64,000 nucleotides of DNA from Salinisphaera aquimarina (GTDB taxonomy: Bacteria; Pseudomonadota; Gammaproteobacteria; Nevskiales; Salinisphaeraceae), in NCBI RefSeq assembly GCF_042643355.1, contig NZ_JBHRSS010000008.1:186001-250000 (forward strand), written 5' to 3'. A program made the translations under genes and the position numbers. Below, piece by piece: positions 23,358-33,398 of this stretch (positions are counted from its first letter, which is position 1; each line of letters starts with the position of its first letter). The notes under the pieces were generated by a model, which was given only the letters and a program-made list of their open reading frames with translations, ran no database searches and had not been told where the DNA came from.

Positions 23358-25934
23358 CTACGCTTGGGCTAATTCACGGGATTCCGATACCGGTTTCGTC
23401 CGGCGCGATCGCGCGGGTGTGCGCAAGAGACGCAACGCGTTGGCGGTCACCAGCACGGTCGCACCGGTATCGGCCAGGATCGCCGGCCATAGACCAGTCA
23501 GCCCCGCGATCGTGGTCACCAAGAAAACAGCTTTCAGACCGAAAGCGATACCGATGTTCTGGCGGATGTTGGCCATCGTGCGCTTAGAGAGCGCAATCAT
23601 GTCGCCCACATCGCGCAAATCACCGTGCAGGCTTGCCGCATCACCGGTCTCGAGCGCGACATCGGTGCCACCGCCCATCGCGATACCGACATCGGCGGCC
23701 GCCAGCGCCGGCGCGTCATTGATGCCATCGCCCACTTTGGCGACACGCACACCTTGGGCCTGAAGTTCCCGCACGATCCGCTGCTTGTCTTCGGGCATGA
23801 GATCGGCGTGCACCTCAATATCAAGACGACGACCGATCGCTTTGGCGGTACGCGCGTTGTCACCAGTCAGCATGACTGACTGCAACCCCCGCCGCGCCAG
23901 CTCGTTCAGGGCCGCGGCGGCTTTGGGCCGAGGTTCGTCACGCAGGGCGAGCACGCCCATCAACTGACCGTCGGCGACCAGCACTGCCACGCTCTTACCC
24001 TCGTCGTTGAGTGCCTGAATCCGCGCGGTGGTGGCCGCATCGATCGCGGCGCGCTCACCGGCGGCAGTCAGCGAGCCCAGAAACAGTCTGCGCTCGCTCA
24101 GATCGGCGGTAACGCCCTGGCCCTGGACGGCCGCAGCGCGTTCGACGCCCGGAATCGTGATCGCGCGCTGGCGAGCGGCGTCCACAATGGCCGCGGCCAG
24201 CGGATGGCTCGCGCTCTGTTCCAGGGCGGCCGCCAGACGCAAGATCTCGTTCTCGTCATGCTCGCCGACCGCGACGATGTCGGTCACGCGCGGCTTGCCC
24301 TCGGTTAGCGTGCCGGTCTTGTCGAAGGCCACGGCACCGATGGTGCCAAGCGTTTCCAGTACCGCGCCGCCTTTGATCAGCAGGCCGCGCCGGGCGCCCG
24401 CCGACAAGGCAGCCGCGACCGCAGCCGGCGTGGAAATAACCAGCGCGCACGGGCAGCCGATCAAGAGAATCGCCAGCGCTTTGTATATCCAAACGCTCCA
24501 CGCAGCACCAAACGCCAGAGGCGGCACGATGGCTACCAAAGCCGCCACAGCGACGACCGCCGGCGTGTAGTAACGAGCGAAACGATCGATAAAGCGCTCG
24601 GTGGGGGCCTTGGATTCCTGAGCCTCTTCCACGAGCCGCACGACGCGAGCGATCGTGTTGTCCTGGGCGGCGGCGGTCACGCGGATATGAAGCGCGGCCG
24701 CACCGTTGATCGTCCCGGCAAAGACCGAATCGTCGACTCGTTTGGTGACCGGCGTGCTCTCGCCCGTAACCGGCGCCTGATCGACCGCACTCTCACCGTC
24801 GATGACCGTGCCGTCCGCGGGGATGCGATCGCCCGGTCGGACCAGAACCGTCACGCCTTTGTCGAGCGTGTCGGCAGCAACTTCGCGGATTGTGCCTTGC
24901 GGATCGACGATCCGTGCGGTCTTAGGTACCAGGTCGGCGAGCGCCGAAATGCTCGACCGCGCCCGCCCGGCCGCGACGCCTTCGAGCCATTCGCCGATCA
25001 GGAAAAGCAACACCACGACCGCTGCTTCGCGGGTGGCGCCTAGTGCGACCGCGCCGACCGCGGCAATGGTCATCAGCATCTCGATCGAGAACGGCGTACC
25101 GGCCAGCAGCGCGCCCGTAATGGCCCGGCGCGCCACCGGTATCAGCCCGATCAACATGGCAGCGCCAAAGAAGAAGACGGCATAGGCCGGCATCACCTGC
25201 GACAATCCAAACGCGACCGCGAGCGCCGCGCCACAGGCCGCGGTCGTCATGATCTTCGCATGGCGATACCAAGGCGGTGGGCTGGATGCTTTGTCGCCAT
25301 CGGCCGCCGGCTCATCGTGAGACGATGCGTGATCATGGCCACAACCGCACGGCGCTTGCGCGTCGGACGGCGGTGCGTTCGCGGTCAGTCGCTGGACACC
25401 ATACCCCAGCGCGCCGATGCGTTTTTCAAGGCGGGCGAGGTTCGCGTCGGGCGCGTGACGAACGCTCATGCTCGTTGTCGCAACCGACACCTGTACCTCG
25501 TCCACACCGTTAACACGCCGAGCGGCGCCATCGATCTTGGCTGCGCAGCTGGCGCAGTCCATGCCGTGGACCTGATAGCGCGTAACACGCCTCTGGTCAT
25601 CGCTTTCCAGCGGGGCATCGAACGCATCCGGCTCTCCATGCCCGCATTGGCCATGGCGGTGCTCGTGCTCGCAGCATGCCGACTCGGCGCTCGGCGACAA
25701 GCCTTCGTTGGCCGCCAATCGGCGGGCGCCATAGCCCAACGTACGGATTCGTTTTTCCAGTTTGTCCAGTCGGACCTCGTCGTCATGTTCGACGGTCATG
25801 CTGCGGGCCGCCACGGAGACGTCGACGTGATTCACGCCTTTGACGCGGCGTGCCGCGCCTTCGATCTTGGCCGCACAGCTCGCGCAGTCCATGCCGTCGA
25901 TGCGATAGCGGCTCTGGTTTACCGATGTATTCAT
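23358..25934 (-). CDS. zntA: Zn/Cd/Pb-translocating P1B-type ATPase with two HMA domains
   Basis: The 858-residue exporter has two N-terminal heavy-metal-associated domains, each with GMDCASCAAKI (near residues 14-24 and 125-135). Between and after these are His/Cys-rich stretches. The transport part has CPCALVIS in the metal-binding helix, the phosphorylation motif DKTGTLTEG, an SHPLA motif and GDGINDAPALA. The CPC pair with these features is typical of the Zn/Cd/Pb group. It is transcribed away from the MerR gene at 26,101, from a promoter with a 19-base spacer, so metal-induced expression is very likely. Confidence 0.92.
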   Translation of the reverse strand: MNTSVNQSRYRIDGMDCASCAAKIEGAARRVKGVNHVDVSVAARSMTVEHDDEVRLDKLEKRIRTLGYGARRLAANEGLSPSAESACCEHEHRHGQCGHGEPDAFDAPLESDDQRRVTRYQVHGMDCASCAAKIDGAARRVNGVDEVQVSVATTSMSVRHAPDANLARLEKRIGALGYGVQRLTANAPPSDAQAPCGCGHDHASSHDEPAADGDKASSPPPWYRHAKIMTTAACGAALAVAFGLSQVMPAYAVFFFGAAMLIGLIPVARRAITGALLAGTPFSIEMLMTIAAVGAVALGATREAAVVVLLFLIGEWLEGVAAGRARSSISALADLVPKTARIVDPQGTIREVAADTLDKGVTVLVRPGDRIPADGTVIDGESAVDQAPVTGESTPVTKRVDDSVFAGTINGAAALHIRVTAAAQDNTIARVVRLVEEAQESKAPTERFIDRFARYYTPAVVAVAALVAIVPPLAFGAAWSVWIYKALAILLIGCPCALVISTPAAVAAALSAGARRGLLIKGGAVLETLGTIGAVAFDKTGTLTEGKPRVTDIVAVGEHDENEILRLAAALEQSASHPLAAAIVDAARQRAITIPGVERAAAVQGQGVTADLSERRLFLGSLTAAGERAAIDAATTARIQALNDEGKSVAVLVADGQLMGVLALRDEPRPKAAAALNELARRGLQSVMLTGDNARTAKAIGRRLDIEVHADLMPEDKQRIVRELQAQGVRVAKVGDGINDAPALAAADVGIAMGGGTDVALETGDAASLHGDLRDVGDMIALSKRTMANIRQNIGIAFGLKAVFLVTTIAGLTGLWPAILADTGATVLVTANALRLLRTPARSRRTKPVSESRELAQA

Positions 25935-25969
25935 GACTCGATCCGTCGTCGGTGCTTTAATGACCTCAG

Positions 25970-26000
25970 ACCTTAAATGCTCTAGCCGCTATAGGATCAA
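25970..26000 (-). promoter_or_regulatory. MerR-type promoter/operator of zntA
   Basis: On the minus strand, TTGATC (25,995-26,000) and TAAGGT (25,970-25,975) are 19 bases apart, the lengthened spacer that MerR proteins need to untwist. Between them is the dyad CTATAG-CGG-CTAGAG. Metal-bound MerR would activate zntA here. Confidence 0.75.
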
Positions 26001-26042
26001 GCGTTATTTATCGAAGCCTTGATTTTCTACAAGACTTGATGG

Positions 26043-26085
26043 TTGACGCGGCGACATCCAATCCCTATATCTACAGTGGCTATAG
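26043..26085 (+). promoter_or_regulatory. Probable merR promoter with dyad
   Basis: TTGACG (26,043-26,048) and TATATC (26,066-26,071) are 17 bases apart and point toward the MerR gene. The -10 box overlaps a CTATA...CTATAG dyad (26,065-26,085), a second likely MerR site suited to self-repression. Confidence 0.55.
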
Positions 26086-26100
26086 AACATGGAGGAAACC

Positions 26101-26523
26101 GTGACTACCTTGTCCATCGGTCAGGTGGCCGAAACCAGTGGGGTGAAGATCCCGACGATCCGGTATTACGAGCAGATCGGTCTGTTGCCCGAGCCGCCGC
26201 GCACCGCCAGTAATCGGCGGTGCTACGACGCCGAGGCGGCCCAACAACTGCGCTTCATCCGGCATGCGCGCGAACTCGGTTTCGAGGTCGACGCCATCCG
26301 GACATTGATCGAGATGCAGCACCATCCGATGCGCTCCTGTGAACAGGCCGATGCCATCGCGACCGCCCAACTCGCCGCGATTGACAGCCGCATTGCACGC
26401 TTGACGGCGTTGAAAGAGGAACTGGAGCGCATGGCCGATTGCGATCGGCATGGTCGGGTTCGCGATTGCCGGGTGATCGAGATCCTGGCCGATCACGACC
26501 AATGCCTGCATGACGCGCATTGA
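26101..26523 (+). CDS. MerR-family metal-responsive regulator (ZntR/CadR-like)
   Basis: The 140-residue protein has the MerR winged-helix start LSIGQVAETSGVKIPTIRYYEQIGLLPEP and a dimerisation helix (about 80-112). Cys residues at MRSCEQ, MADCDRHGRVRDC and DQCLHDAH fit a Zn/Cd/Pb-sensing loop. I take GTG at 26,101 as the start, since GGAGG at 26,091-26,095 lies 5 bases before it; the ATG at 26,089 has no such site. It lies divergent to zntA with its promoter between. The exact metal is not determined. Confidence 0.85.
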   Translation: MTTLSIGQVAETSGVKIPTIRYYEQIGLLPEPPRTASNRRCYDAEAAQQLRFIRHARELGFEVDAIRTLIEMQHHPMRSCEQADAIATAQLAAIDSRIARLTALKEELERMADCDRHGRVRDCRVIEILADHDQCLHDAH

Positions 26524-26635
26524 GCGCGTGAGTTTATAAAGCCCCTCGACTTCGCGCCGTTCGAGTTCGGCGGACCGGACCCACGCCGCCCGGAATCGAC
26601 GCAGGCGTATCTGGCGGGCATGGCAACCATCGTGC

Positions 26636-27647
<1,012 letters not shown>

Positions 27648-27877
27648 GCTCCGTGTAAACACATGCCGCGCTTTATCGCGCGACGAGGCCGTATACGACC
27701 GACTTCACGATGAATCGGTCGGCCCTGGTTACATAATTTCAGGCGGCCGGTCCTGATCGTTGCCGCGAACGCCATTCGAAGTATGGCGACCTCACAGCCG
27801 TGCGCACGAACACCCGTGGCCGATAAAGGCATGGAAAGCGCCTGACGCTCAAAACGACGAGTCAAGCGCCGCATGCT

Positions 27878-28594
27878 CTACGTCGCGAGCGCCTGCTCGA
27901 TCAGGAGATAGCAGAGGAAGCCGACGAAGAAAGTGGCCGATCCAAATGCGGTGTCGCCTTGCTCATGCGCTTTGACAAGAAGCTCCTCAGTGACCAAATA
28001 CATGAAGACCACGGCACCAAAAGCCAACACGGCCGCCGTAACCGGCTTTGAGGCGCCGGTGAGCATTGCCACCCCCAACGCGGTGCCACCTATCGTGAAC
28101 AGCGCGAGGCCAGTAGGGAGTGCAATTAATGCCCACGGCGCTCGGGTGGGCAGAGTCGCGGCCACGGAAAGGCCGACGAACAGATATTCCAGCGTGATCG
28201 CGATGGTGAGCAAGATTCCGGTTTGGCTGTCGTTAGTGAAGCCGGCGCCGAGCACCACGCCGTCAATGAAAAAGTCGATGCCGATGGTCACGATCAGCCC
28301 GATCGACAGTGGCAATCCCCGACGCTCGGCTCGCCGCTCCGCGGCATCACTGAGGTGGCGCAGGGCAAACATGACCACAATCCCGAGCGCGAAGCCTATA
28401 ATGGCGGGTAGCGGTGCCGAGTGCAGTACCCCTGGAACAAGTTCAATAGCTGCCGCCGCGAATACGACGCCGGCGGCCAGGTGTTGTACAGCACTAGTCG
28501 CCTGTTCGCCCGGAACGCGAACGGCGGCCACTGCCCCGGACAGTGCGGCTGCGGCCACCGGGATCAGCGTGTAGAGCAGCGGTTGTACGTACAC
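27878..28594 (-). CDS. ZIP-family metal transporter
   Basis: The 238-residue membrane protein has about seven hydrophobic helices. Helix 2 contains HLAAGVVFAAAAIELVPG, and the central helices contain GIDFFIDGVVLGAG and ITLEYLFVGLSVA. In ZIP proteins these positions hold the metal-coordinating His/Glu/Asp residues. ZIP proteins usually import Zn, Fe or Mn into the cytoplasm, so its place beside exporters is unusual; it might export or balance uptake. The start at 28,594 gives a full first helix. It lies 217 bases from the broken CDF gene with no gene between. Confidence 0.8.
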   Translation of the reverse strand: MYVQPLLYTLIPVAAAALSGAVAAVRVPGEQATSAVQHLAAGVVFAAAAIELVPGVLHSAPLPAIIGFALGIVVMFALRHLSDAAERRAERRGLPLSIGLIVTIGIDFFIDGVVLGAGFTNDSQTGILLTIAITLEYLFVGLSVAATLPTRAPWALIALPTGLALFTIGGTALGVAMLTGASKPVTAAVLAFGAVVFMYLVTEELLVKAHEQGDTAFGSATFFVGFLCYLLIEQALAT

Positions 28595-28923
28595 GTCGGA
28601 TATTTCTCAAGCGATACAGGCAGGTTGCTTGCGGCGCACTATATATAAAAACTTATAACAATCAATGTATTACTATGCTTTATTATTGAGTTCAGGCTAC
28701 GTTCTCGCCCATATGCTGAACCGCAGCACTTTGTATTGAAAACTATTACCGCGTTGCGATCGTTGTCCGATCGTACGGATCGACGCTTTTCGGCTATCGC
28801 CATTCACTCGATCAGCAAGTATCTTGCGAGTCCGGTGCGACGAATCGCACTGATACCCTGATCGGCTGGCATCGATCGCTACTTTGTAGGCAGGCGGCAA
28901 CACAACAGACGAGGAATTCGACG
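28595..28923. other. AT-rich intergenic region
   Basis: No gene is seen in these 329 bases. The part 28,638-28,690 is strikingly AT-rich compared with its surroundings and has several TATA-like stretches. It lies between two divergently read transporters, so it probably holds both promoters. I could not identify a clear operator. Confidence 0.5.
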
Positions 28924-29565
28924 ATGGCCGAGAGCTGCTGTGGCTGTTCTGCCGGCGATCTCAGTGAGGCGTCCGGGGGACAACGACGCGCCCTGATCGC
29001 GGCGCTGGTAATCAATGCCGTGATGTTCGTGGCCGAAATGAGTGTTGGCCTCTGGGCGCACTCAAGCGCACTGCAGGCCGATTCGGTCGATATGTTGATC
29101 GATGCGGTGGGTCTAGGGATCGGGCTATTCGCTCTCAACCGTACGCTTCGTGCTCGCACCCGCGCCGGTTTCACAAATGCTTTGATTGAGCTTGTACTTG
29201 CGGCGGGCATTGGTGCGCAATTGATTCATCAGATTGTGACCGGCGCATTGCCCGTAGCCACTATTATGATCGGCATGGGCTTCATAGCGCTGCTGGCCAA
29301 TCTGGCCTCCGCTGGCCTTCTAATGCGCTATCGTCACCAAGACATCAACATGCGGGCGATGTGGCTATGTACGCGTAACGATGCCATTGGCAATGCCGCA
29401 ACCGTAGTCGCGGGTGGCCTAGTGCTCGTCTTCAACGTGCCATGGCCCGATTGGATCGTGGGGGCCCTGGTCGCGCTCTTATTTGGTTACACGGCCGTGG
29501 GCATCCTGCGCGAGACCTCGGGGCAAGCTGCAACAGCCGGAAAGCGTATGACAGAAAAGATTTAG
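28924..29565 (+). CDS. Short CDF-type cation transporter with N-terminal Cys motif
   Basis: The 213-residue protein starts MAESCCGCSAGD, then has six hydrophobic helices with ADSVDMLIDAV in helix 2 and TRNDAIGNA in helix 5. It ends soon after helix 6, so it lacks the CDF cytoplasmic C-terminal domain. The helix 2 site is DxxxD instead of the HxxxD of zinc exporters, so the metal may differ. Two paralogues, at 38,262 and 41,511, share this plan. No MerR-type promoter is evident in front of this copy. Confidence 0.8.
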   Translation: MAESCCGCSAGDLSEASGGQRRALIAALVINAVMFVAEMSVGLWAHSSALQADSVDMLIDAVGLGIGLFALNRTLRARTRAGFTNALIELVLAAGIGAQLIHQIVTGALPVATIMIGMGFIALLANLASAGLLMRYRHQDINMRAMWLCTRNDAIGNAATVVAGGLVLVFNVPWPDWIVGALVALLFGYTAVGILRETSGQAATAGKRMTEKI

Positions 29566-29658
29566 ACCGCCGCACTCCTGCGTCGCGGTTTGTGGCTCGA
29601 GTATTAGCCCACGACCAATCGATGGAGCGCATAGTTACTACGATTGGAACCTTGGTCG

Positions 29659-29838
29659 TCAGCGGCGCCAGGCCAACTTCGCCTCACGCCGGCAGCGTTC
29701 GGCCAGGATTCGACGGCGCCTAGAGTCGCTGAGCTTGCGCCACTGACGAATTTCCTCTGCCGTGCGCAAACACCCGACACACAGGTCGGTCTTGCGGTCG
29801 AGCTTGCAGATGTCGATGCACGGTGAAGCGACGGCCAC
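29659..29838 (-). CDS. DUF1289-type small Cys protein
   Basis: The 59-residue product contains SPCIDICKLDRKTDLCVGCL followed by RTAEEIRQWRKLSDSRRRRI. That is the complete Cys-spaced DUF1289 motif. Such short proteins may bind a metal or an iron-sulfur cluster, but their function is unknown. A stop lies two codons upstream in frame, so GTG at 29,838 is the only reasonable start. It directly follows the end of a P-type ATPase remnant on the same strand. Since the gene is short I identified it from the protein motif. Confidence 0.72.
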   Translation of the reverse strand: MAVASPCIDICKLDRKTDLCVGCLRTAEEIRQWRKLSDSRRRRILAERCRREAKLAWRR

Positions 29839-29841
29839 GCT

Positions 29842-30106
29842 TCATGCCGCCGCGGATTTGGATTCGGGCGCGGCTGCCGTCTTGGTTTTCTCCGGTGCTG
29901 GCAGGAGTCGAGCCGAGTTGAGGATGAAGACCAGTTCGGAGACGACATGGATCGCCGCCGCGATTAAGCTGCTGCTGCCCGAAAAACCCCATGTCGCATC
30001 GGCGACCTTCTGGTTCATGATGCAGATTGCCATGATCATCGGCTTCGCGACCGCCTATCCCGCGAACTGGTGGCTGATCAAACGCGGCATCAAACACGGG
30101 ATGTAG
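29842..30106. pseudogene. Junction of two gene fragments: P1B ATPase end (minus) and DUF4396 end (plus)
   Basis: On the minus strand, from about 30,000 to 29,842, the frame codes SSSLIAAAIHVVSELVFILN then SARLLP, the C-terminal helix of heavy-metal P-type ATPases. On the plus strand, about 29,979-30,106, the frame codes FWFMMQIAMIIGF followed by YPANWWLIKRGIKHGM, the C-terminus of DUF4396 membrane proteins. Neither has the rest of its gene. They mark a recombination scar where two convergent metal genes were deleted. Confidence 0.6.
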
Positions 30107-30215
30107 CGCCATCCGCCGAGCGTCGAGCCGCGTCTGCTGGCGGCTAACCTTGCAACGCGTGCTTCGGCGCCATCGGTGCTTATCCAGCCTATACGGCTCC
30201 TATAGCTGAGGACAC

Positions 30216-30830
30216 ATGAGTTTCTACAACAATGTCATTTTGCCGAGACTGTGCCATCTATCGATGCGTAATCGGCATTTGGTGCCGTATCGTAAGCGTG
30301 TCGTCGCCATGGCGCAGGGCCATGTGTTGGAAATCGGTATCGGCTCCGGTCTCAATCTGCCTTTTTACTCACTTGATGTGCGCGAAATCCAGGGCCTTGA
30401 GCCCTCGCCGCGACTGGTCGCGATGGCGCGAAGCTCGGCCGCCGGGTCGGCTTTGCCGGTGAGCTTTATCGAAGGATCGGCCGAGGCGATTCCGCTCGAT
30501 GATCACAGCATCGACACGGTGGTGACGACGTGGTCACTCTGCACCATACCGCAGGCGCCACAGGCGCTGGCTGAGATGCGACGCGTGCTCAAACCGGGCG
30601 GGCAGCTGCTGTTCGTCGAACATGGCTTGGGGCCGGAAAACAAGGTTAGGCAATGGCAGGATCGCTTGACGCCCGTGTGGTCGAAAATCAGCGGCGGTTG
30701 CCACCTGAACCGCCCCATTGAGATGCTTATCGAGCACGGCGGATTCGACATCAAGTAACTCGAAACCGGCTATATGAAAGGGCCGAAACCGATGGCATTT
30801 ATTTACCAGGGGCGAGCCGTCGGTAAATGA
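30216..30830 (+). pseudogene. SAM-dependent methyltransferase with premature stop
   Basis: The frame codes a class I methyltransferase with VLEIGIGSGLNLPFYSL (motif I, near residues 37-53), VVTTWSLCTIPQAPQALAEM and LKPGGQLLFVEHGLG. It meets TAA at 30,756-30,758 after GGFDIK. The same frame then continues LETGYMKGPKPMAFIYQG to a TGA at 30,828, which is the normal end of this family. One base change therefore removes about 24 residues. The shortened 180-residue protein keeps its SAM site and might still fold. The ATG at 30,216 is preceded by GAGGA. Confidence 0.75.
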
Positions 30831-30910
30831 CGCCCCACCTGAAAACATTTGACCAGCGCGCGTCCAATGACCGTATTGTAACCGTTCGATCGAGCCCCTA
30901 TACTCAACAT

Positions 30911-31240
30911 GTGAAGCGCGTAATCATCCATCTCCTGATCGCAACGCTGATGCTCAGCGGCGTGCTGGCTAGCCCGGCGGTGATGGCGTGGTCGATGCCT
31001 TCGCAAAGTCCGTCCAAAGATTGCACGCTCTGCCAGGCCGATCCCACGAGCCAGCCGCCTTCGAGCACGATGGCAACCGCTTGTGTTGTGTCCGTTTGTG
31101 CAACGACGGCGGCTATCGCTGTGTCGACCGTAGCGCTAGTGTCGCCTGAGCATGTGGCGCCGGTATTTGTTCTGCGCGTGCATTCGGGCCGCCTGCTCCA
31201 GGGGCCTGACCCCTTCCCCCCGCGATACACCCACGCTTGA
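30911..31240 (+). CDS. Small exported protein of unknown function
   Basis: From GTG at 30,911 the product has 109 residues and a signal peptide (about residues 5-27, ending AVMAW). The mature part includes SKDCTLCQADPTSQPPS with a CxxC pair and a second hydrophobic segment (about 60-85). An earlier in-frame start at 30,827 would put about 28 polar residues before the signal and is less likely. It is beside DUF411 and other small envelope metal proteins, so a periplasmic metal role is plausible. Confidence 0.5.
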   Translation: MKRVIIHLLIATLMLSGVLASPAVMAWSMPSQSPSKDCTLCQADPTSQPPSSTMATACVVSVCATTAAIAVSTVALVSPEHVAPVFVLRVHSGRLLQGPDPFPPRYTHA

Positions 31241-31417
31241 CCTGACGGGCGCTTTTTGCGCCTCGCGTCCGGGTTTTACACGTCCTGCCTAAGATCGCGT
31301 TACGACGCATCGGCTGGACGTGCGGTGATGTGGTACAGACCTGCGTTTTCGTAGGAACTCCCACGTGCCGCCCCCTCGGACGTCGCCTTAAATCACGTCA
31401 CGTGGAGTTATTCCCCA

Positions 31418-31858
31418 ATGAAGTTATATCTGAAAAAAGCCACGGCGCTGCTGTCGCTGCTGGTTTTGACGTCGATTTTTTCCGGTAACGCGTTGGCCGC
31501 ACCGGTGAAAGTCAGCTTGTATCACAACCCGGGCTGCATGTGCTGCGAGCAGTATGCGGCGTACCTCGACAACAAAGGCTATGACGTCAAGGTGATCGAT
31601 ACCGACGACCTGGCCGGTTTCAACGACAAGCATGGCGTCCCGCCGAAGCTCGCGTCCTGCCATACGATGCTGATTGGCCATTATGTCGTCGTCGGCCATG
31701 TGCCAGAACCGGCCATCGCCAAGCTGTTGCGCGAGCAACCCGACATCAAGGGCATATCCCTGCCGGGTATGCCGGCGGGCACACCCGGCATGCCAGGCAA
31801 GAAACAAGGCCCGTTCGTGGTTCGCACGCTCAGCGGCGACGTCTATGCCACGTATTGA
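31418..31858 (+). CDS. DUF411-type periplasmic metal-binding protein
   Basis: The 146-residue exported protein has a signal peptide (about residues 8-28, ending ALAA). The domain then begins VSLYHNPGCMCCEQYAAYLD. The C-x-CC motif with a later CHT and a PxxxIxxLL segment is typical of DUF411 proteins, which occur in copper and other metal-resistance clusters. It is probably a periplasmic metal chaperone or sensor, though its reaction is not established. A Gly/Met-rich PGMPAGTPGMPG stretch near the C-terminus could also bind soft metals. Confidence 0.82.
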   Translation: MKLYLKKATALLSLLVLTSIFSGNALAAPVKVSLYHNPGCMCCEQYAAYLDNKGYDVKVIDTDDLAGFNDKHGVPPKLASCHTMLIGHYVVVGHVPEPAIAKLLREQPDIKGISLPGMPAGTPGMPGKKQGPFVVRTLSGDVYATY

Positions 31859-31891
31859 ATCGCCCTGCACCCATCTTGAGAGGGACACCTA

Positions 31892-32233
31892 ATGTCGTGC
31901 TCTAGTAATCAAACCAATGGATCCGGCTCAGCCACCGACACAAGCCATCCGGCGGTGCGCTGGATCAAGCGTCAACGCCTATTGCTCGGCGGTATCGCCA
32001 TGGTCGGGCTCGGGCTGGCTTTCGGCTGGAACTGGCTGGCCGCGGTCGGGGCTCTGCCCATTCTGCTCAGCACGCTGCCGTGCCTGATCATGATGGGCAT
32101 CTGTATGAAAAGCATGCAGTCCTGTTCCAAGAAAGAGCAGACCGCCGAATCGGCCGATGCGCAATCCACGACGTCTCCGGCTTTGCTGTCGGGACCGTCA
32201 ACACCCCATACCAAGGATATCGACCATGCGTAA
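31892..32233 (+). CDS. Small membrane protein with Cys-rich tail
   Basis: The 113-residue product has an N-terminal MSCSSNQ, a hydrophobic segment (about residues 31-70) and a LPCLIMMGICMKSMQSC stretch with several Cys and Met. Such pattern suggests soft-metal contact at the membrane. I do not recognise a named family. AGAGGG precedes the ATG at 31,892. It overlaps the next gene's ATG (32,226) by 8 bases, so the two are probably co-translated. Confidence 0.6.
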   Translation: MSCSSNQTNGSGSATDTSHPAVRWIKRQRLLLGGIAMVGLGLAFGWNWLAAVGALPILLSTLPCLIMMGICMKSMQSCSKKEQTAESADAQSTTSPALLSGPSTPHTKDIDHA

Positions 32234-32549
32234 GACACTGAAACACCTCACGGCTGCCACGCTCGTCGCGGCTTCGTTCGCGGCATCGCCCGCCCTGTTC
32301 GCTGCCACCCAGGGCGACAAGACGACGAACTCCGGCTCGATGGGACAGATGATGCAAGGCCACGACAAGGGTCAGATGATGCAGGGCCACAACAGCATGG
32401 GTCAGGGCAAAGGCATGATGAACAACGGCCAAATGCCCATGATGCAAATGATGACCCAGATGAACGACATGATGGCCAACTGCAACGACATGATGCAAAC
32501 CAAAATGGAGAAATCCGGCAGCGATAAGGGCAGCGCCGAGAAAAGCTGA
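32226..32549 (+). CDS. Met-rich periplasmic protein (probable copper binding)
   Basis: The 107-residue product has a signal peptide (about residues 8-28, ending ALFAAT). The mature part is rich in Met and Gln (GSMGQMMQGHDKGQMMQGH, then MPMMQMMTQMNDMMANC). Met-rich motifs bind Cu(I) in several periplasmic proteins; that function is inferred here. The ATG at 32,226 is chosen because it starts the signal peptide; the frame is open back to 32,157. A fragment of a second copy, coding only the last 18 residues, lies at 40,473-40,529. Confidence 0.7.
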   Translation: MRKTLKHLTAATLVAASFAASPALFAATQGDKTTNSGSMGQMMQGHDKGQMMQGHNSMGQGKGMMNNGQMPMMQMMTQMNDMMANCNDMMQTKMEKSGSDKGSAEKS

Positions 32550-32561
32550 CCCTGTTCACGA

Positions 32562-32590
32562 AAGCGGCCACTCGAAGTGAGTGGCCGCTT
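32562..32590. repeat. Hairpin between Met-rich gene and peroxiredoxin (copy 1)
   Basis: AAGCGGCCACTC (32,562-32,573) pairs perfectly with GAGTGGCCGCTT (32,579-32,590). A near-identical hairpin, with a different loop, sits in the same place relative to the second peroxiredoxin gene (40,429-40,461). It could be a terminator or an mRNA-processing site. Confidence 0.65.
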
Positions 32591-32622
32591 GCAGTCGGAT
32601 TTTTCAACCAAGGAGATCAATG

Positions 32623-33257
32623 ATGAGTTTACGACTGGGCGATACCGCCCCCAATTTCACCGCCGATACCACCGAAGGCGAGATCGATTTTCACGACTGG
32701 CTGGGCGACGGCTGGGGCATGCTGATGTCGCACCCGGCCGACTTCACACCGGTCTGCACCACCGAGCTGGGCGCCGTCAGCGGGCTCAAGGAACGGTTCG
32801 CCCAGCGTGGCGTGAAAGCCATCGTGGTATCCGTGGACTCGGTGGCCGATCACAAGGCCTGGGCCAGGGACATCGAGGAAACCCAGGGTAATGCGGTCAA
32901 CTTCCCGATCATCGGCGATACCGATCGCGAGGTCGCCGAACGCTACGACATGATCCACCCGAACGCGGGTGATACGTCGACCGTACGCAGCGTGTTCATC
33001 ATCGATGCGAACAAGAAAATCCGCATGACGCTGACCTACCCGAAGAGCGCCGGGCGCAATTTCGACGAGATCCTGCGCGTCATCGATTCGTTGCAGTTGA
33101 CCGACAACTACAAGGTGACCACGCCGGCGAACTGGCGGACGGCGATGACGTGATTGTGTCACCCGCACTGTCCAACGAAGAGGCGAAGAAGCTGTTCCCG
33201 GCCGGCTGGAACGAACTCAAGCCCTATCTGCGCATGACCAAGCAGCCGAACAAGTAA
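32623..33257 (+). pseudogene. Prx6-type peroxiredoxin with single-base frameshift (copy 1)
   Basis: The frame codes a 1-Cys AhpC/TSA protein starting MSLRLGDTAPNFTADTTEGE with the active-site DFTPVCTTELG. It stops at 33,153 after PANWRTAMT. The intact copy at 39,765 codes PANWQDGDDVIVSPALSNEE at this place. Loss of one A between 33,136 and 33,137 explains the shift, and the original end is readable to 33,257. The truncated protein keeps the active site but loses about 36 C-terminal residues that form part of the Prx6 dimer. AAGGAG precedes the start. Confidence 0.85.
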
Positions 33258-33398
33258 AGCAGTTCCAACCTTGCCACCCCGGACACCCTGTGTATCCGGG
33301 GACTTTATCCGGCCACATTAAAAACGGTGTCAAGGGCCACAGCCAATTGAGCATTTTTGCCGGCGAATCCACCCCTTTCTCACACACGAGAAAACTGC

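Noticed and set aside
30190..30206. CTATA...TATAG dyad before the damaged methyltransferase, like a MerR site
   Set aside because: No -35/-10 pair at 19 bases surrounds it.
32562..32590. The GCGGCCACTC hairpins as transposon ends
   Set aside because: Each is a self-contained stem-loop in the same place before a peroxiredoxin gene, so duplication of the module explains them better.
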